This document shows, piece after piece, positions 23,548 through 35,305 of a stretch of 64,000 nucleotides of DNA; positions within the stretch are counted from its first letter, which is position 1, and each line of letters begins with the position of its first letter. The notes under the pieces were generated by a model. It made no database searches. It was not told the origin of the DNA and saw only the letters and a program-made list of their open reading frames with translations. This stretch comes from Corynespora cassiicola (taxonomy: Eukaryota; Ascomycota; Dothideomycetes; Pleosporales; Corynesporascaceae): contig JAEUWY010000005.1 in NCBI GenBank assembly GCA_022059125.1, forward strand, positions 3,100,001 to 3,164,000. Reading direction: 5' to 3'. The position numbers and the translations under genes are program-made.

Positions 23548-25349
23548 ATGTCCAAAACTACAGGTGAAAGCGTCTTCGTTGACCGACCCTCCACAAATAT
23601 TCACCAGGCGGGAGAGGACAGCCCTCCTCCTCATTTTGTCGAACGGATGCCTTTTGCCGATTCAGTCACGGAAACTACACGAGAAGATTTAGCGGCCACG
23701 GAAGAGTCCGCCTCATGGAGGAACATGCCCAATAAGCTTCTACTTTCTACCCTGGCAGCTGCACGCATCACGGAGCTGTTCAGCGAACGCTCGCATGCCG
23801 CGTACATGTTCTATCAGATACGATCATTTTCTCCAGAAAGCCGAGATTCGGGCAGCCATATTACTGCTCAATCAGGCATCTTGTTGGCGTCTTGGGCTGC
23901 TGCCCAGTCGTTGACCGCTATGTGGTGGGGTCGAGTTGCTGATTCCCCCAAAGTTGGTCGGAAACAGGTCATTCTCATTGGCCTCACCGGAACGGCTATG
24001 AGCACCATGGGAATTGGGTTTTCAAGATCTTTCTTCTCAATTTTGATATGGAAAATCCTTGCTGGCGGATTGAACACAAACCTTGGAATCATGAGAAGTA
24101 TGATAGGGGAAGCGATTGAGCATCGATTTCAAAGTAGAGCCTTCTTATTGTTGCCCATGTGCTTGAACGTTGGCGAGCTCTTTGGTAAGATGAACGTTTC
24201 ATTTATCTTGTCCTCGTCGACGACATCTAACAGACTCTTCTAGGACCGCTCCTTGGTGGCTTCTTAACAGATCCCAGTGTATCAATCAACAAGATTCGAG
24301 ACACATCATCACAGGGTACTAAAGGCAGTGATTTCAAGGCAAAGTTTCCGTATGCGCTACCAAACTTGACATGTGCGCTTCTGATTGGAGTATCTGCCCT
24401 GGTGGTTATATTTGCACTAGAAGAAACCCATCCAGCATTGCAAGACAAACAAGACCGGGGCCGAAGATTTGGGAAATGGGTATATTCCCGGGTACTCTCA
24501 AATGCATATTACAAACACCGGTACCAACAACTGCCACGGGCCGATGATGTGGAACTGTCCTCCCCACAAGTCCGTGCCTCTGACATGGATCTATTCCCGG
24601 GAGATAGCGGACGAATCTCGACCGACTCACCGATCACCTCCAAAGAGCCAGATGCGGTAGATCTTGTTTCACCAACTCTCGGCGGCTCCATTTTACCCAG
24701 GATAGTAACCCGGAAAGTTACCCTCACGCTCTATACACACCACATTTTGATGCTTCATTTTTCCACATTCATGGCCACGATCCCTTCCTTTCTCTCTGCG
24801 CCGAGATCTGCTTGGACACAACCAACAAAACGTTCTATCCTCCACTTCAGTGGTGGACTAGAATTCTCATCTGGTCAAGTCGGCATTGCCATGTCCTTTC
24901 TTGGCTTGACCGGGTTGCTGTTTCAATTGCTCGTGTACCCCGCGGTCATTAGCAAAATAGGTTCGCTGAGAAGCTACCGAATATTCCTGCTATTTTCTGC
25001 GCTTTCATACATACTTTTGCCCTTCTTAACATTGCTTCCGGAAAAGGCAGTAGTTTTGTGGCCATGTCTATCAATAGTGCTTGTGTTTCAAGCACTATCA
25101 CGTACCTTTGCCCTTCCATGTACTATTATACTCGTCAATAATTGCAGTCCAGAACCCAGTGTTCGCGGTACTATCCACGGCCTAGCTCTATCTCTTGGAT
25201 CAGCGGCAAGAATACTAGGCCCTTTGGCAGGCGGTTGGGCATTGGGATTGGGATTAGAAAAAGATATGGTATGGGGTGTTTGGTGGTGCCTGTCTGCGCT
25301 CGTTGGTTTGAATTACATTTTGATCTCCATTATAGCGTCTATCGATTGA
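23548..25349 (+). CDS. MFS transporter, DHA1-like
   Basis: Two exons (23548-24184, 24244-25349) with a 59-nt GTAAGA...TAG intron give 580 residues. The start is the first in-frame ATG with a good context (AAAAATGTCC). About 75 hydrophilic residues come first, then membrane segments. Motif A is present after segment 2 as WGRVADSPKVGRK, followed by IGLTGTAMSTMGIGFS and a long cytoplasmic loop between the two halves. The pattern (ITAQSGILLASWAAAQSLTAMWWGR, SRAFLLLPMCLNVGELFGPLLGG) matches the fungal DHA1 group often called ZIF-like or peptide/zinc facilitators, which recurs in secondary-metabolite clusters as an exporter. It is divergent from the adenylating enzyme and in tandem with the PLP enzyme. 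Its likely role is export of the cluster product, which is inference from position. Confidence 0.9.
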
Positions 25350-26444
25350 TCTTATACGTAAATGCCAGTTGTTCTTGCGTAAGTCAATGTCCCATTAGAG
25401 TAATATGTTGAACAAAGCCAGATGCCTTGAGTAATGTTTTCTAGCACTCAACAAATTTCAAAGCCCAAGAAAATTATTTCCTAGTCTCTAGTATTAAAAT
25501 CTAATCATTAAGATGAGAGTGGAGAGTCAGCCGCCTTAGAAGATGTCTAGATCGCTCATTTTTCTCAGCCAGCATAGAAATCTATGTGCAGTGGGCGAGC
25601 TAATACTTATTTGACCTATGCAACAATGTAATAAAACAGTAACTAGTAAGAAACATGCTGTTGTCCTCCTTCAAGTACTTGGAGTAAGTGCCTAGACGCA
25701 TTCGTGAGATAAACGACAAGTGTTCCAACATGCGTCACTGAATTGTAGGCCATTGCGCACTGCGATTACCTGAAGTACATGCCGCACGTTTTGCACACGA
25801 GTATCGCATTTTAATTTAGTGGTTTCCAGATAGTATTCATCTCGAGACAGGGGTCTCACGTTCACCCCCTGAATAGCCAAGAAAATGCGATTCCGCCCCG
25901 TTCCGGATCCAAACAAAGATAGACATGCGGAAGTGCATGGCTGTATCTCGGGAATAGCCTATAAGTTGGTTGGTCTTGGCCCGATGCCCTGTGCAGGACC
26001 AACTCCGAGACGCCCTAATTATCAGTATATGCTACCTCGTTCGCTGCCTGAACACTCAGTACTGTCCCCTTCCATGCACTAAATTAGCGAAAACATGCCT
26101 CAAGTGCATTACCCAGAGCCCTAAAGACGGTTCGTATTGTAGCGCGCCGAAGTATCACCTGGAACAGGGTGTTGCTTTATTAGGGATCTACATTGGTCTT
26201 TTTGGGAAGCAGCTGCCGTGTTCCAGATTGTGAAAAGGGCCGGATCCCCTTGTCCTGGCATCAGAGCGCTCATCTGGAACATATTCGGCTTTTGAACTAT
26301 GCAATTGAGAATCTGGAAGTTCTGCCTCAGCTTATAACCAATATCACATGCACCTGTACTAATAAACACAGCGTTATTCTCCTGGAAATACAGCTCCCTC
26401 AGTCATTACATCCATTATACGTACTTTTTGCTATTGCATAGATC
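25350..26444. other. Intergenic within the cluster, no gene seen
   Basis: A+T-rich DNA between the transporter and the PLP enzyme. The minus frame at 25,692-25,916 has a fairly even amino-acid composition but no motif I recognise and no splice partner. A decayed gene is possible but unsupported. The part next to 26,445 is presumably the PLP-enzyme promoter. Confidence 0.4.
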
Positions 26445-28266
26445 ATGTCACCCATGGTACTATCAGGCCTTCCTAAGCCGCCGAAGATAGGAAGCCCAGT
26501 TCCCCTTGATCCCCATGCTGTATCTGTGCAACTCCCAACATGGCAGGACATGGTTGACCTCGGCTCACAACATCCGAGGATCAGTACGATGCAGCAGGGA
26601 GGATATCCTAGATCCTTTATCCATCCAGACATACGGAAGGTAAGATACTCCGCCTGATATTTGCATTTTGGTAATAGCTAACAGAAAAAGCTCTCAAAGA
26701 AGTGCGGAGACAATTTTGGCCAGTCTGACCATGTGCATTTCTTTTATCCAAGCCATGAGTATAGTGAAACAACAAAGGCCTATATATTGTCGCGAGCTCG
26801 TACCGAAGAACACGGAGACTTCGCCGATCATGAGATACGAACACACATATTTCGATTTTCTCAATTGGAGACACCTAACAAACAGCATCGAGAGATATTC
26901 CTGCACGCAATTATGGTCCCAAGTCTTTGGGTTCGCCATGCTCTGTACTTTTGGAGGCTTTCAGGCTTTGGCATATCCTCCAGGCTGGCCAGTGAATGCC
27001 TCCAGCTTTTGCCAAGTTTAGTCCAGAATCTAGCTGATTCTAGCACCCCCAAAATGGCTCTACCTGTATTGGAGCCGAATGTTTATACCAACAAAGCCGA
27101 CATACAGATTCGTGACCGACTTGCCTTCCTACATAATTGTGGACGCACCACATCCAGCACTTCCATTGTCACCAAAGAAATGATATTTCTATACCCGACG
27201 GGCATGGCGGCAATCTACCATGCTCATAAGCTCTTGCTTCGTCTCCGATACTCCCAGACGGTTGTGTTTGGGTTTCTATATGAGCTTACACCAAAAATTT
27301 TGAGTACATACGGTCCAGGGCTCAAATTCTTCGGCGGGGGTACTGCAAAAGAATTCGAAAAGTTAGAGATAATGCTGGAGGATCAAAAGAATCAAGAACC
27401 GAAGGACCACGTTCAAGCTGTTTGGTGTGAATGTGCCTCAAACCCACTGCTCAAAACCGTCGATCTTGTAAGGCTAAGAGGTCTCGCCGATCGATACGGA
27501 TTTCTCATTGTTGTCGATGATACTATTGGCTCCGTCGCCAACGTCAATGTCTTGGATGTTGCAGATGTGGTAGTCACGTCCTTGACAAAAAGTTTCAGTG
27601 GATATGCGAATGTAATGGCTGGAAGGTTCGTCATGGGACAGTGGATAAAGAAGACCGCGATGCTAACCAATCAGTATTACCTTGAACCCGACATCGGGGC
27701 GTTACCTTGAACTATCATCAACGCTGAAAACGACCTATAAGAACACGCTGTTCAAAGAAGACGCCATTCGGTTAGAACTTAACAGTCGTGATTACCTCAC
27801 ACGGCAAAACACAATCAATGAGACAGCTTCCTACTTGGTCAAATATCTTCAAAGCTACCTTGAAGGAAGTCTTGCTCTTTCTGGCCTGTACCACCCGGAA
27901 ATCTGCGAGTCTACCAACAACTACCGTAGGCATATGCGCACCAATTCTATTGGTGGGGGCCACTTGCCCGGATTCGGTGGATTGTTTACGATGGAATTTG
28001 TAAACATTCCAACCGCTGCCGCCTTCTTTGATGCTCTTGATGTGCATAAAGGCCCATCGTTGGGAGCACAATACACATTGGCGCAACCCTATGTACAAAC
28101 TGTTTTCCAAAAAGAGAAAAAGTGGGCAGCAAGCTTTGGGCTGAAGGAAACGATAGTGAGGATATCCGTAGGGTTGGAAGATCGACACTTACTGAAGAAC
28201 GCATTTATTGTCGCAATGAATGCCGCTGAAGAGGCCTGTGGAAAGCATCTGAACGGTCAGTCATAG
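26445..28266 (+). CDS. Cystathionine gamma-synthase-like PLP enzyme (Str2 paralogue)
   Basis: Three exons (26445-26639, 26691-27625, 27675-28266) give 573 residues. The fungal Str2-type N-terminus is present (PHAVSVQLPTW at about 23-33, then GYPRSFIHPDIRKL), then LSGFGISSRLASECL, the cofactor-region FLYPTGMAAIYHAH and the PLP Schiff-base lysine K365 in SLTKSFSGYANVMAG. The 49-nt last intron (GTTCGT...TCAG, branch CTAAC) restores AGSITLNPTSGRY. The second acceptor could also be six bases earlier (26685). Family members add a nucleophile to the gamma carbon of an activated homoserine, with cysteine as the housekeeping case. Here the gene sits beside an acyl-activating enzyme and an exporter, and its sequence is more divergent and A+T-rich than expected of the methionine-pathway enzyme. 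A role in making an unusual amino acid is therefore plausible; precedents are LolC in loline and Fub7 in fusaric acid pathways. Confidence 0.88.
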
Positions 28267-28947
28267 CGAAAGATCTTACGCATGCCAGGAAAAGTTATGT
28301 ATTGATTGATTGCATGACGAATTGTCCTCTCGCTTTATTGTACAACGTTTAGGAGTTATAGTCGTGCAAAAGGGCTACTAAGCAAGGCCTATCTTCCGTA
28401 GTGTATACTTAGCTTGACCGTAAATAGCAATTGGCACAACTCATCTGGTCCACTACCATGTAATAGTTCACATATAGGGACGATCCATTGTTGGACTATA
28501 TAAACGATTATACTAAGCTAAATGATGGTGATTTTATCGGAATATTCAACGATTGGTCCATCCGGTCTATATTGTCTTCGTTCCGGACCATTCGATCTCA
28601 CACCATGTCAGTGCGGATAATAATATTTGGGAATTTGTAACCTCCCAAGTACAAGGATATAGCCTCGCAACACGCATTGTTGGGCTCATTGTCCTCAAAA
28701 TTAAGAGAGAGAGAGAGAGAGAGAAAAAACCATTACAACGACTTTTGTCAGAAGCGAAAGGATAACCATGTGTGGTATCAATGCCAAAATCCCCCTAACA
28801 CCTAGGCTTTGCGGTCGCGTGGTATATCTTGAGGCAAAAAGAAGATCCGATCAAAAACACAGATTCAGAAGTAGAAACGCTAATCATGACCCAAGTCCAT
28901 GGGTGGTCTCGTTTAAAATCATCAACAAGAAAGAATAAGAAAGGTAT
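28267..28947. other. Intergenic, no gene seen
   Basis: A+T-rich right edge of the cluster, including a (GA)n tract at about 28,708-28,726. It separates the 3' ends of the PLP enzyme and the surface-protein gene, so little promoter sequence is expected. Confidence 0.45.
28707..28727. repeat. (GA)n microsatellite
   Basis: About nine AG units followed by a short A run, in non-coding DNA. Confidence 0.8.
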
Positions 28948-29987
28948 TCATGCCGGTGCCTCTTGGATCATTCTACCGTCTGCCTCGGCAGTGTAGTATG
29001 GCCCAGGAGACATTGCGTTTGGTCCGGGATAAGCGCACACAGGGTCTGCATACGGGCCGTAAGGTTGGACCTTATACTCTGGGGTTTTGGTGTCCTGGTT
29101 GTAATACAGTGGCACGGCAGGGTTGTATTCAACGACACCAGGAGCGGGGCTTTGGGCATCCGGGTACATCTGGCTGGTACCTGTCACAGCTGCCCTCTCT
29201 TTCTCTTGCTTGCGACGTCGAAGGATAAGATAGATGATGGCGAATGCGGCAGCGCCGATTACAGCAAGACCTCCTACTACACCGCCTACAATGGCGCCGA
29301 TGTTTGGCCCGGATTTGCCTGGTGTGCCAGCTCCTGTTGATGTTGATGCGGCAGTCGAGGATGCGGTCGCGGTGACGGTGACGGTGACTGAGAGTTCCAG
29401 TGGTGCAGAGCTGGAGACAATTGAGCCCCATGAGCGCATGGCGGAATTGGTAAAAGCGAAAGGAGCACAGCCGTGTTGGGTCATGACGGTACGAGTCGAA
29501 TATATGTAGTGGTATTCGTAGCAATTGGGTGCTTCCGAGGCCGTGCATTTGGTCGTATAGCTGTCGCTCGAGCAAGCAGCATCAGTGCAGCTTTGGGACA
29601 TCAGACTGCTCGGGATACATGTCGTAGGAATTGTGCACGAATCCACAGGGGCGGTGCAGCAGCCGTGGACGCCATAGAAGGTGTTTGTCGCGCAGACTTG
29701 ATTTTCGCCTGTGCACGTCACGGGCTGTGCTGCTTACGGGTCAGTAAATACGCTGCGGGGCACAGCATGACAGCCTTACTTCGGATGCCTGAGATGAAGC
29801 CACAAGTGTTGTCACCCTCGTCGCGCCTGAAGAGCTCCATCGCACCGAGGCCAGGGCCCGAGGTGGGTGCGGGGCTCCATAAATCGGCTTCTGGAGCTAC
29901 GAATGTCGGTTCTGGGAGTGCCCATGGCAAGGCTGCCGCCGCTTCGACCGCGGGTGCTAGGAGTGCCCACACCACACATGCAAACAT
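28948..29987 (-). CDS. Cys-rich single-pass cell-surface protein (Mid2-like architecture)
   Basis: Two exons (29780-29987, 28948-29729) join as ...GIR-TQPVTC... across a 50-nt GTAAGG intron to give 329 residues. A signal peptide (MFACVVWALLAPAVEA) opens the protein. A Cys-rich ectodomain with about a dozen cysteines follows (TCGFISG, CTGENQVCATNTFYGVHGCC, CIPSSLMSQSC, CTASEAPNCYEY), then a short Ser/Thr linker and a membrane segment at about 213-239 (IGAIVGGVVGG...YLIL) ending in RRRKQEKER. The roughly 90-residue tail is Pro/Tyr-rich (YNPAVPLYY, YGPYADPVCAYPGP). This layout is common in a large fungal family whose members are often labelled Mid2-domain or WSC-like wall sensors. Its function is unproven. 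The acceptor at 29,730 was chosen because the nearer CACAG breaks the frame. Confidence 0.85.
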
Positions 29988-31412
29988 GGCGGAGAAGGTC
30001 GGTGTCAACTTTGGCGGGATGGCCGAGTCGGCATTACAGTGAGGAAGTAGGCCGGAGAGGAGGGAAGCTCATGTCAGTCGCGAGGGGCACCAAGTGTTTG
30101 AAGGTCCAAGGTCCAAGGTCCAAGGTCGAAGGAGCGTAAACAGCCGAATATAACCTAGCCCTGGCGAAATAGTGCTTAGGTAGCGAAGGCTGAGCAGCCC
30201 ACGGGTCTCAAAACACCAAGGGCGAAGCTCTGTGGATGAAAAAGATGAAGTCAGAAATCTGGCAGCCCGTCCGTTCTTGTGTCATGGCCGGTGAGCTCAT
30301 GGTCATGCGGGTAAGCTGCGCTACAACGGGCAAAGTGAGCAGAGCTCTCCCATGGCAGCGGGGAACATGGAGCGAATCAGTGGATACGACTGTCAGCCTC
30401 GAGCACATATTCCAGCCCACTGGGCCGCAGCGACCAACGTCGACGACTCACATTGCCGACAGCTCGCTAAACAGTGAACGACGAGAGGTGAGACGCGTGG
30501 TCGCCAAGCTGCGGCTGAGCACTTTGGGATGGTGCAACTGCATGTGGCATTCGTAGGGTCTTATTTTGGGTTGTTGGTGTCTAGCCATTCAGAGGGGGTT
30601 CGTCTGCAGGGTTGTGCAAATATAGCTCACCGAGTCGATTCCCGGGCAACCAAGCGACTAAGGCGCCGCCTTGATGCTTTTGCAGGATCGAGTTGCGCAG
30701 AACCTGTCACACAGTCCCATCTTTGCCAGGCGCAGTCGCATCGACTTTTCGACATTGGGAGCCAGGGCCTAAAGGCATTTACCTGACGCTAACCCTTCTC
30801 TCCGGTGGATCTTCATCCATGGTAACGAAGGGCTGGAAATCCCGAACGCAGATCTACCGTGGATGGAAGGCTTGGGACCAAGCGGAGACGAGCGGAAAAT
30901 CTTTGGATTCAAGCATGTCCCGTAGACTGTACTCGGTGGGCCTGCATCCGTCTTCGTCATAAATCCATGGTCCACGCCCGGACAGGCTCTCCTTGGCTGT
31001 AATCACGTCTCTCAGCTCAAGGACAAGGGCGCATGCTGCATGCCACGAACATACTTCTGGTTCCCTGCCGTTAAGGTAGGACTGGTTAGCGAAAGGCCCT
31101 ACTCCGACAATCGTCTTCGTCTCGTCTCATGACCGTAAAGATAATGTCATCGTAACAAGAGACATCGAGGGAATACTATGTGTGGCCTTGGATGATGGAG
31201 GAAAAGCCTCAGTGACCAAGTACATGATCCAGCTCTTTCTAGAATTGCATATATACAATGGTATCCAGCACTCCCAAAACGCCAAATCGCTGCATAAGCA
31301 GCATAGATAACTCCTACTATACAGCCACGCTTTATGCAGTCGAGCAGTCCGCCGCGCTACGATATACGTGTGTAAGATATACAGTGCTCGAGTCGATTCC
31401 GGGGCAATCGAA
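29988..31412. other. Intergenic, no gene seen
   Basis: No supportable coding region. It contains a 7-bp tandem repeat at 30,101-30,128 and two copies of a 19-base element (30,631-30,649 and 31,389-31,407; 18 of 19 bases identical) that resemble a tRNA T-arm but without a full tRNA around them. Confidence 0.45.
30101..30128. repeat. 7-bp tandem repeat (AAGGTCC)4
   Basis: Three exact AAGGTCC units and a fourth with G in the last position lie upstream of the surface-protein gene, which starts at 29,987 on the minus strand. Confidence 0.85.
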
Positions 31413-31821
31413 CTAGTCACGCTTGTGGGGTCCAATGATCTTGGGGTACATGCGCGACAAATGGTAGTTGATGTTGTTCTTCTTCTGGTTGGGATCCCTC
31501 TGTATCATGTGTGTTAGACGGCACGGTATGCGGGTGGGAGCGATCACGTACGGGAGCATCCATGCACTGGCGCAACTTTTGCTCAAGCGCAGCGCATCCT
31601 TGGACGCTGTATCCGGACGAAGCCCAGCATCCTGTAAAGTATCAGAGAATGCTACTCTTTCCATGTCGAGGGGGTCGCGTACCCAGCACAGAAGTCATGG
31701 CTCCCAGACACGGGTTCACCTCAGGTTTGTTTGGCCGCCTGACGCGCAGCTTCGGGAGCGGAGGGAGAGGCCGGTGGGTGGCCGATTTTACGGCTGTGGA
31801 GTTCTGTGGCTTCGGAACCAT
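31413..31821 (-). CDS. MRP10: Mitochondrial small-subunit ribosomal protein Mrp10 (mS37)
   Basis: Three small exons (31683-31821, 31552-31631, 31413-31499) join in frame to give 101 residues, close to yeast Mrp10 (95). The sequence carries PKLRVRRPNKPEVNPC, a twin CX9C pair (CLGAMTSVLGC and CAALEQKLRQC), then QKKNNINYHLSRMYPKIIGP, the conserved Mrp10 ending. Twin CX9C proteins usually fold by disulfide relay (Mia40). Mrp10 is a known Mia40 substrate that ends in the matrix-side 37S ribosomal subunit. The start at 31,821 was preferred to upstream in-frame starts because the family begins shortly before the PLPPLPKLR segment. It is divergent from the gene at 32,161, with 339 bases between the starts. 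Confidence 0.93.
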
Positions 31822-32160
31822 TGCGATGGGCTGGGTAGTGGGAAACGGCGGGCTGGGGGAGGTTGTGGATAGCAAGGCGGCATCAATGATGGAGCCCGTT
31901 CGAAAAATCGCGGAACCGGCTAGCACAAGCACAGACCATGCAGTCTCCGTCCCGACCCCCATAAGACAGCATGGCGATCACGTGCGCGTGTTTGTTATGA
32001 TTTTCCTATCTGGTAGCCATGGATGCTTGCCTATACACCGGACCCCGACGCGCATACCTACCACTCGCTGCCGACGACTACCGCACAGCCCAAGTCGGAA
32101 CGGGATGCTTCAGTCGCATCGATAACTTGCATCATTGAATCTTTTATTCCAATATCCGCA
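31822..32160. other. Shared promoter of MRP10 and the 909-residue protein gene
   Basis: A divergent intergenic stretch with no coding sequence of its own. No motif stands out. Confidence 0.5.
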
Positions 32161-34942
32161 ATGGCGCCCACACCGCGCAAGAGCGCGCGGCAAGCATTCA
32201 ACCACACATGGCACGAGACCGATACAGCATTACTCGACCTGACCTCTCTCCCCGTTTGCAAGGCGCCGCGAGCGTGGGAGCGCAGGCCGGAAACGAAGAA
32301 GTCCACCAACGGCAAGCAAAAGAGAGTCTGGAGGAGATATGGCCTACGATCTGGACCAGCAAACACATCTGCTGTTGACGAAGATGACGAAGAACATGAT
32401 TCGCGCTCTAGGCCAGTGAAGAAGCTACAGCGCATGAGTCCCAAGGCCATGGGCGTTCCGACACCTCTGCGCCACGGAAAAGCGCGTGCATTCAAGACGA
32501 CGCGTTGGGACCGCAGGAAAAGCACCCTTCCCAGTATGTAGATGACTGATGTCTCCTGCCACTGGAATACTAACGCGCCATGAAGGAAAAAAGAGTGTAC
32601 AGGCGGGATCAAGCCTGGCAGACGTAGAGCACAATTCCCATGACGACGTGACCGAGCCATCTATCCAAGACGACAGCTTGACGGAAGCAAAGATAATCGG
32701 AGACGATACAAACCTTGCCTTTACCTTTACGATGGAAGATGGTTCCGATGAACCTCAAAATTCAGGAACCTCGACCTCGCCGCAGTCTCCCATTCCGTCG
32801 CATGCAGGCTCCGAATTCAGTGTTGAGCAGGATGCAACAATCGCCAGGCTATTCTGTTCTCCAGAGAAGAATGTGATTTTAAATGAACACCATGGATACT
32901 CCAGTCGCACCAGTCCGCGGCCAGAAGAAGAGTCGGAATCATTTATTGTCGGTGGCGATATGGGTGAGACTCAGGCGGCAACTAATGTCCCTGAAACTCA
33001 AGAGGAGGTAGCAAGCGAGGCATCTACATCTGGTGCTTTGGAGAACCAGTATGAGAGCAGTACCAAAGATCCAGGTTTGGAGGTTTCTTGCCGGACCAAC
33101 GCACCCATTTACCGGGCCGTTGCTGTAGAGATCCTCCGCCGACCCATCGAGGTAGCAGACTCTAGGGATCCAGAGAGCATGGACGAAGTTGGAGATGCGG
33201 AAATGTCTGAAATCACCCTCGAAACATTATCGCCGAAGATGGAGGGAGCTCCCGGCGCGAGCGAAGAACGAGACAGCACACAAGAGGAGTTCACATTGAC
33301 AGAAGCTTCGCTGCAACTTGATATCCAACAAGATGTAGAACAGTCTCTTTTGGAGGAGGCTACGGCGCCTCATTTCCAGGAGACCGAAGGATCGCTCAGT
33401 GACGCTAAAGCCGCCGAACAAATTAACATGACGGACGATCTCAAATTATCTCCAGTGAAGGCAAATGTCAGCGGACAACATGTGGCTTCTGATGCCATGA
33501 ATCCATTCCAGGATATTGCAGAGGGACTCACCCTCGGCTTCACCAAATCTACCTCTACAGAACGTACCCCACGAAGATTGCGATCACCGTCTCCACCGCC
33601 TGTTCAATCTGGCACGGAAGACGCCACCTTGACGATAGCTTTGGACGATGACACAGCGTTGTTGAAGGATTTCCTCACTCGAGCTGCTGCAAGTAAAGCA
33701 AACAAAGCTGCCACTATTGCCCGACGTTCATCGCTCCAGAACCGCCGGGACTCAGATGTGGTTCGCCATGCACTGGCATCTCCACGTAAGGTTCTGGAAG
33801 ACAAGGACCCCAACTCTCCTTCCAAACATGACAACGAGGTCACGCTCGACCTCTCGCAGAATTTGACACTGAGGATGGAACCTCAAACTCCACTTTCGCC
33901 GACACAGGATGAGGTTGAGCCAGCTGAGGGGGTGCAGGAAACCTCGGAAGAAGCCAAGTCGTCCAGCAGCTCGCGGCGATCATCTCGTGCGCGCAAGACA
34001 CGACTTCCAGCCCCACCGTTGGCGGCTCCACAGATCGAAAAGCCAAAGATTGCGGTACGGAGAGCTGATGGAAGCGAACACATTGTATTGAAGAAAACGG
34101 ATGCGCAGGAACTCAGCTTAATGACGCGCAACAACACGCGCAAGAACAAGCAAGGTGCTCTGAGCGTTAGCCTCAGGCTTCTGAAGCTCAAATCCGAGGC
34201 AGTATTGTCGGCGGCCGGTGATGACACAAACACGAGGGATGCAGTTTCCGGAAAGAAGTCGGTACGATGGGATGAGCAACTAGCTTACTTCCAGGAAGGC
34301 ACAGACACCATGGCAAACATGCTTGCCGAGGCAGAGTCGTTGGCCACACCCGACGAGCTCAGTCTCCCCATGGCTGGGTCAACACCGAAGGTGAAGGCTA
34401 AACCAAAGATCCCAAAAGCCAAAAGCTCGACGTCGACGCCCAAAATTCGCCGTGTCAAAGGCCTCGGCACTGCCAATGGGACTCCAGGAAAAGCGCTTCT
34501 TTCCCCATCTTCGATGCTTCCCGACGATGTACGCGAGGAGAAGGAGGCAGCAGAAGCGCAGCCACAGAGGCTCCCCAAGCCCAAGACCACCAAGGCGAAG
34601 AAGATGGCGGTGGCATCGACATCAGCACAGGGCTCGTCCAGCTCAGAGCCCATTGACGGTCGGGTACCCTCACTCACCGTGGCACCTGTAGGCATCGAAG
34701 CAGGCAGCAACAGCACCACCACCACCACCACCAAGGAGCGCAAGAGCCGTCTCGCCACACCTAAGAAGATCAAGCTGCCGCAGCCCGCTTCCAGTGTGGC
34801 GGGTGATGGCAAGGAGAACCAACAGCGCACCGGCATCAGCGGTGCGACACCAAAAAAGGGGGTTCCTGTGCCGCAGGTGGTAATTCCCACATCGGTGGGC
34901 ATGGACACAGGACTGCCCAGGCGGCGTGGGAAAAGGGTGTGA
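32161..34942 (+). CDS. Unknown 909-residue disordered protein with PP1-docking-like motif
   Basis: Two exons (32161-32533, 32586-34942) with a 52-nt GTATGT intron and a clear ACTAACGC branch give 909 residues. I do not recognise the family. The first 125 residues are basic with a PRKSARQAFNHTWHETDTALL start. A long acidic Ser/Glu-rich middle follows, then a basic Lys/Ser/Pro-rich C-terminus with KPKTTKAKK and TPKKIKLPQ patches. Near the C-terminal third, KSVRW at 682-686 (followed by DEQLAYFQ) fits the RVxF-type consensus for docking protein phosphatase 1. The preceding NNTRKNKQGALSVSLRLLKL looks like the best-conserved block. Charge segregation and short basic SPxK/TPKK patches suggest a chromatin-linked nuclear protein, but that is inference only. 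Confidence 0.82.
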
Positions 34943-35305
34943 TGGCGCGTGCTTCGACGGTGCATTGCGTTTTGATGTAACTTCGATCTTGATTTTTTCT
35001 TGTTCTATACCTTCCACAGTGAGCGATTAACGGCGGTGTTTTTTGTGTACGGAATTTGCATCATCATTATAAGGCGTTGAGACGGCGAGGCAGGGGCATG
35101 ACAATTGTTTTAATTCTGGCTTCATGATTCACGCCGGTACGGCCAGTGGGGGTTGCATGCAGATTTGTTGACATTTGTTGATATTCTCTTGTTTACAATT
35201 ATGCTACAAGATGGTGCGCGGCTTCCTGTGCCTGTGCCCTTGGATCAATCTGTTGTAATGTGCAGAATGGATGCGGTCTCCTTTTTCATGCGTGAGCGGC
35301 GTCGT
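34943..35305. other. Convergent 3' regions
   Basis: Non-coding DNA between the 3' ends of the 909-residue protein gene and SOD2. No gene seen. Confidence 0.5.

Noticed and set aside
25692..25916. Minus-strand frame between MFS and PLP genes as a possible fourth cluster gene
   Set aside because: Only 74 codons, no recognisable motif, no flanking exons in compatible phase. It remains unassigned.
30600..30670. tRNA gene around the T-arm-like sequence
   Set aside because: No A box at the proper distance, no cloverleaf and no acceptor stem could be drawn on either strand.
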